A program made the position numbers and the translations under genes. The notes beneath the pieces are model-generated. The model saw nothing but the letters and a program-made list of their open reading frames with translations. It was not told the origin of the DNA and made no database searches. From the NCBI GenBank assembly GCA_017648225.1, contig JAGCJE010000167.1:1-7670 (forward strand): 7,670 nt of DNA. The letters are read 5' to 3'. Shown here piece by piece: positions 5,061 through 7,670 of this stretch (positions within the stretch are counted from its first letter, which is position 1; each line of letters starts with the position of its first letter). Source of the DNA: Kiritimatiellia bacterium (GTDB taxonomy: Bacteria; Verrucomicrobiota; Kiritimatiellia; RFP12; UBA1067).

Positions 5061-7670
5061 TAAAAAGTGAAGCGGGAATAAACGAAAATGCGAGCGCATG
5101 ATCTTTGACGACGCGCGTCGAAACGGGAATGTCGCGCCCCGTAAAATTCTTGAATACGTCGACCCACGCGCCGGTGAGACGCATCGTTATGTTTCCGGAT
5201 TCGGGAAGATAATCCGTAACGACCATTTCCTTGGGCGAATAGCGGATACCCGTTCCGAGCGCTTTCGAAACGGCCTCCTTGGCGCACCAGAAACGGATGA
5301 TCGCCTGCGACGCGTTTGCCGCCTTCGTCGCGAGTTCCAGCTCTTCCGGCGAAAAAACGCCGTGAGTGAACTCTTCGGAGAGGTTGCGAGAGATCGACTC
5401 GACGTCCACGCCGATTTTCGCGTTCGCGGCGGCGAGCGCGATTACGAACTGCGACGTGTGGGCGATGGCCACGTCGAGCCTGGACGTGAGATTGTCTCCC
5501 CACGCGCCGATGGCCTGGGGCTTGCCGTTCTCGTTGGGCCATATCTGAACATCGGCATAGCTCCAGCGAGCCTGATGGAAATTCTTGAGATAGCGCCTGA
5601 CGGCCTCCTTTACGGCAATACGTCCGAAAAGCCATTCCGTACGGCGGGCGACAGAACCCTTCATCTTCGCGGCCTCGCGTCTTTCGGGAGCGTTCAGGAC
5701 GACGTTGCTTAAAATCTTAAGCCACAACTCCTCGTTGCGCTCGAACATCGCGTACGGGACGTCGGTTATGATGGCCGACGCGACGTCCGTTCCGGGATTG
5801 CCGAAAACTTCCGGAGGCACGCACTCCGAAATAAAACTCGTCGCCGGCTGAAGAACCATATCGCAGAAATTCTTAGGTACGCGCTCGGTGATCTCCTCCC
5901 AACCGTCGATCTCCATGACGACGTTACCGTTGCCGCCGGTAACGGTTATGTCGCAAAGATGGGAGCGCGGAGTTACGCCGGTAAGACGCAGATAGCAGTT
6001 TAAGCGCGAACCCTCCTTAAGTCCCGGCCCCTTCATCTCGAGACGCCTGAAACGGAACGGGAACGAGAACGCGCCCGTAAACTTCTCGTGACAGCGCCAC
6101 AACATGAATCCGCTCGTCACAATCTGGAGAAGAAGCGGATTGACCGTCCATGACGGCATCAGCGTGAACGTTACGCTCCCCGACGATGAAGGCACTTCAA
6201 CCTCGTAGTTGATTCCGCTTTCGGCCCAGCTCTCCGCGAAGACGATTCCGCGCAGACGGCTGCCGAAGCCGAGCTTCGACGGATAGATATCGCGCCCTGA
6301 CCAGTGGACGCTGCGCGGATGTGCCAGCGGCTCGACCTGGGCGCTCGTCGGCTCGAGACGCTCGGCGGCCATGATGAAATTAGCCTCCATCAAGGGCCAC
6401 GTGAACTGGGCGTCCGGAGTATCGTCGCGTATCTGAACCTTGACCGCGGCGGTCGACGGGTCGGCGGGCGAGACGCGCTCGGCCTTCACCGTAAGCTTAA
6501 GCTCGCCCTTTGAGAAGGCGACGCGGCGTCGGCAGATGAAATCCTCGATCCTCACCAGAACGCGGTTCGGAACGACGCGCTGCGCCGTCTCGGCCATGAT
6601 CTCGACCGCGAACGGAATCGGCAGCAGAACGAGACCGCGCAGATTCGGATCTGAATACGAAAGCTGGCTTACGCCGTACGCGAAATCGGCGATGAACGGG
6701 GCGTCGGAAATCCTGAACAGTTTCGTGAACTCGTACGATACGCCCGGTATGGACTCCGTCGGCGGCGCGTCGGAAATAAGCGGATCGCTCGTTCCGGCGG
6801 CGAACTGGAGACGGGAACTTTCGCGGGCCGCCTTTACCGCGGCGCGCTCTGCGGCGCGAGAACCGCGCGTCTTTGGTTCGCCCGTGTACGCTATCGCCGT
6901 AGCGACAGGCTCGCCGAGCAAAGTCATCTTCGGGAACGAGCGCGAAAGTTTACGCTCGATGACCGTCCTGAACTCCATCGAGAGCGTCGCGTCGAAATCG
7001 AGCTTTCTGGCGCGGCGGCGGACGAAAAATCCCGATATGTCGAGACCGGCGCCGAGCGCGGCCAGCTGCGCGAGCGCGTGCTGCACCTGAAGGAGCGAAC
7101 GGCGGTGAATCGAATTGAGCGCGACCGCGGCGAACTGTCGCCCGGAAAGAGTCTCCTCGACGGCGCCCGTCATGATTCCGCGCGGGCCGACCTCGACGAA
7201 CACCCTGTAGCCGTCCTCGTGCATCTTGCGGATCGTCTGGGCGAACAGCACGGGCTTCGCCCAGCGCTCCGCCGTATCCCTGCGCGCGGCGCGCGGGCTC
7301 TCGGGGAGTCTGTCCGCGATGGCGCACGAATAAACCTCGCATACGCTTTTATGCTTCATGTAGTCGGTCGCGAACTTCTTGATCGCGGGGACTATCGGCG
7401 AACAGTCCGGCGTATTGAACGGCTTGTCGAGCTCGAGCCTCAGGATCCTTATTCCCGCGTTCGCGAACGCCTTCATCGCCGTTTCCTCGAAATCGGGCTC
7501 GATCGCGAGGGTTTTCATCTTAGGCGAGAAATCGCAGACCAGATAGACCTTCTTTTTGGGAAAGGACGAAAGAGCCGCGTCGAGATCTTCCTCGTGGCGG
7601 ACCATCGCCGTAACCATGACGATCCTGGGGAGCCCCTTGTTGTCGACGGCCTTGCTGACGATTTTGTAAA
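5050..7670 (-). CDS. Multidomain polyketide/secondary-lipid synthase: acyltransferase end, dehydratase-like double hotdog, C-terminal PPTase (5'-partial)
   Basis: The frame is open to the window edge at 7670, and an in-frame ATG at 7617 is internal, so the N-terminus (probably a ketosynthase) is missing. About 7670-7050 encodes the end of an acyltransferase domain, with YRVFVEVGPRG near 7210-7180. About 7050-6750 is a charged, Ala-rich linker. About 6740-5880 resembles a PS-DH double hotdog (LVLLPIPFAVEIMAE, then NPLLLQIVTSGF). About 5660-5170 is an Sfp-type PPTase with AIAHTS, IGVDVES (Asp 5404-5406, Glu 5398-5400) and WCAKEAVSKALG (Lys-Glu 5275-5280), so its Mg/CoA site looks complete and it could install phosphopantetheine on carrier proteins. 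The end recalls iterative enediyne synthases (DH-PPTase), but no ACP Ser motif or KR lies between AT and DH. The expected AT His is Asn (FNTP), and the expected DH His and Asp are Phe and Gln. The radical SAM gene follows with an 11-nt overlap. Confidence 0.85.
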   Translation of the reverse strand, partial: YKIVSKAVDNKGLPRIVMVTAMVRHEEDLDAALSSFPKKKVYLVCDFSPKMKTLAIEPDFEETAMKAFANAGIRILRLELDKPFNTPDCSPIVPAIKKFATDYMKHKSVCEVYSCAIADRLPESPRAARRDTAERWAKPVLFAQTIRKMHEDGYRVFVEVGPRGIMTGAVEETLSGRQFAAVALNSIHRRSLLQVQHALAQLAALGAGLDISGFFVRRRARKLDFDATLSMEFRTVIERKLSRSFPKMTLLGEPVATAIAYTGEPKTRGSRAAERAAVKAARESSRLQFAAGTSDPLISDAPPTESIPGVSYEFTKLFRISDAPFIADFAYGVSQLSYSDPNLRGLVLLPIPFAVEIMAETAQRVVPNRVLVRIEDFICRRRVAFSKGELKLTVKAERVSPADPSTAAVKVQIRDDTPDAQFTWPLMEANFIMAAERLEPTSAQVEPLAHPRSVHWSGRDIYPSKLGFGSRLRGIVFAESWAESGINYEVEVPSSSGSVTFTLMPSWTVNPLLLQIVTSGFMLWRCHEKFTGAFSFPFRFRRLEMKGPGLKEGSRLNCYLRLTGVTPRSHLCDITVTGGNGNVVMEIDGWEEITERVPKNFCDMVLQPATSFISECVPPEVFGNPGTDVASAIITDVPYAMFERNEELWLKILSNVVLNAPERREAAKMKGSVARRTEWLFGRIAVKEAVRRYLKNFHQARWSYADVQIWPNENGKPQAIGAWGDNLTSRLDVAIAHTSQFVIALAAANAKIGVDVESISRNLSEEFTHGVFSPEELELATKAANASQAIIRFWCAKEAVSKALGTGIRYSPKEMVVTDYLPESGNITMRLTGAWVDVFKNFTGRDIPVSTRVVKDHALAFSFIPASLFNEN

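Noticed and set aside
5098..5712. Plus-strand open frame of 204 residues and overlapping minus-strand frame 5060-5635
   Set aside because: Both cover the PPTase domain, whose motifs IGVDVES and WCAKEAVSK are clear in the chosen frame. The alternatives are Arg-rich shadows.
6440..7090. Plus-strand open frame of 216 residues
   Set aside because: It is antisense to the synthase linker and hotdog region, has low-complexity Ser/Arg-rich composition and shows no domain signature. It is explained by the GC-rich codon use of the real minus-strand gene.
5050..7670. Idea that the synthase is a pseudogene because catalytic residues are altered
   Set aside because: The frame is open for more than 870 codons without stop or frameshift, the PPTase motifs are intact and the downstream gene is still coupled to it. 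Selective loss of function in two domains fits better than decay.
1..7670. CRISPR arrays, tRNA or rRNA genes, insertion-sequence ends, att sites
   Set aside because: No regularly spaced direct repeats, tRNA-like cloverleaf, rRNA segment, transposase or integrase motif, or terminal inverted repeats were seen on either strand.

Overview
The window carries four protein-coding genes and no RNA genes, CRISPR arrays or insertion sequences that I can see. All four read as chromosomal genes of a moderately GC-rich bacterium. The gene set fits an anaerobe of the PVC group (Kiritimatiellota, Lentisphaerota or Verrucomicrobiota): a large exported DUF3857/transglutaminase protein, a RACo-type ASKHA ATPase, a KamA-like radical SAM enzyme, and a multidomain polyketide/secondary-lipid synthase fused to a phosphopantetheinyl transferase. 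That placement is inference from gene content, with low confidence.

Left part (1-2742, minus strand): the first 914 residues of an exported protein whose C-terminus lies beyond base 1. It holds a complete DUF3857 plus transglutaminase-like unit and then the start of a second, diverged copy. Middle part (about 2743-3011): a compact divergent regulatory region. Two convincing back-to-back sigma70-type promoters, one for each flanking gene, are separated by 17 bp between their -35 boxes. A GC-rich hairpin lies in the leader of the minus-strand gene. Next (3012-4178, plus strand): an ASKHA-domain ATPase related to the corrinoid-protein activators RACo/RamA, but stripped of their ferredoxin domains. 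The promoter position argues for an ATG start at 3012 rather than the longer TTG reading from 2955.

Right part (4182-7670, minus strand): a two-gene transcription unit that converges on the ASKHA gene with a 3-nt gap. The upstream gene enters from beyond base 7670 and encodes the end of an acyltransferase domain, a double-hotdog dehydratase-like domain and a C-terminal Sfp-type PPTase. The downstream gene overlaps its end by 11 nt and encodes a short KamA/EpmB-like radical SAM protein.

The most interesting observation concerns this unit. In the synthase, the positions where the acyltransferase His and the dehydratase His and Asp are expected hold Asn, Phe and Gln. The PPTase motifs are intact, and the reading frame is long and undamaged. 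The downstream aminomutase-like protein keeps every catalytic and substrate-contact residue I can place from lysine 2,3-aminomutase, at identical spacing, yet stops three residues after the PLP lysine. One reading is a lipid or polyketide pathway with a non-catalytic scaffold module and a beta-amino acid input. That link is inference from gene adjacency only.
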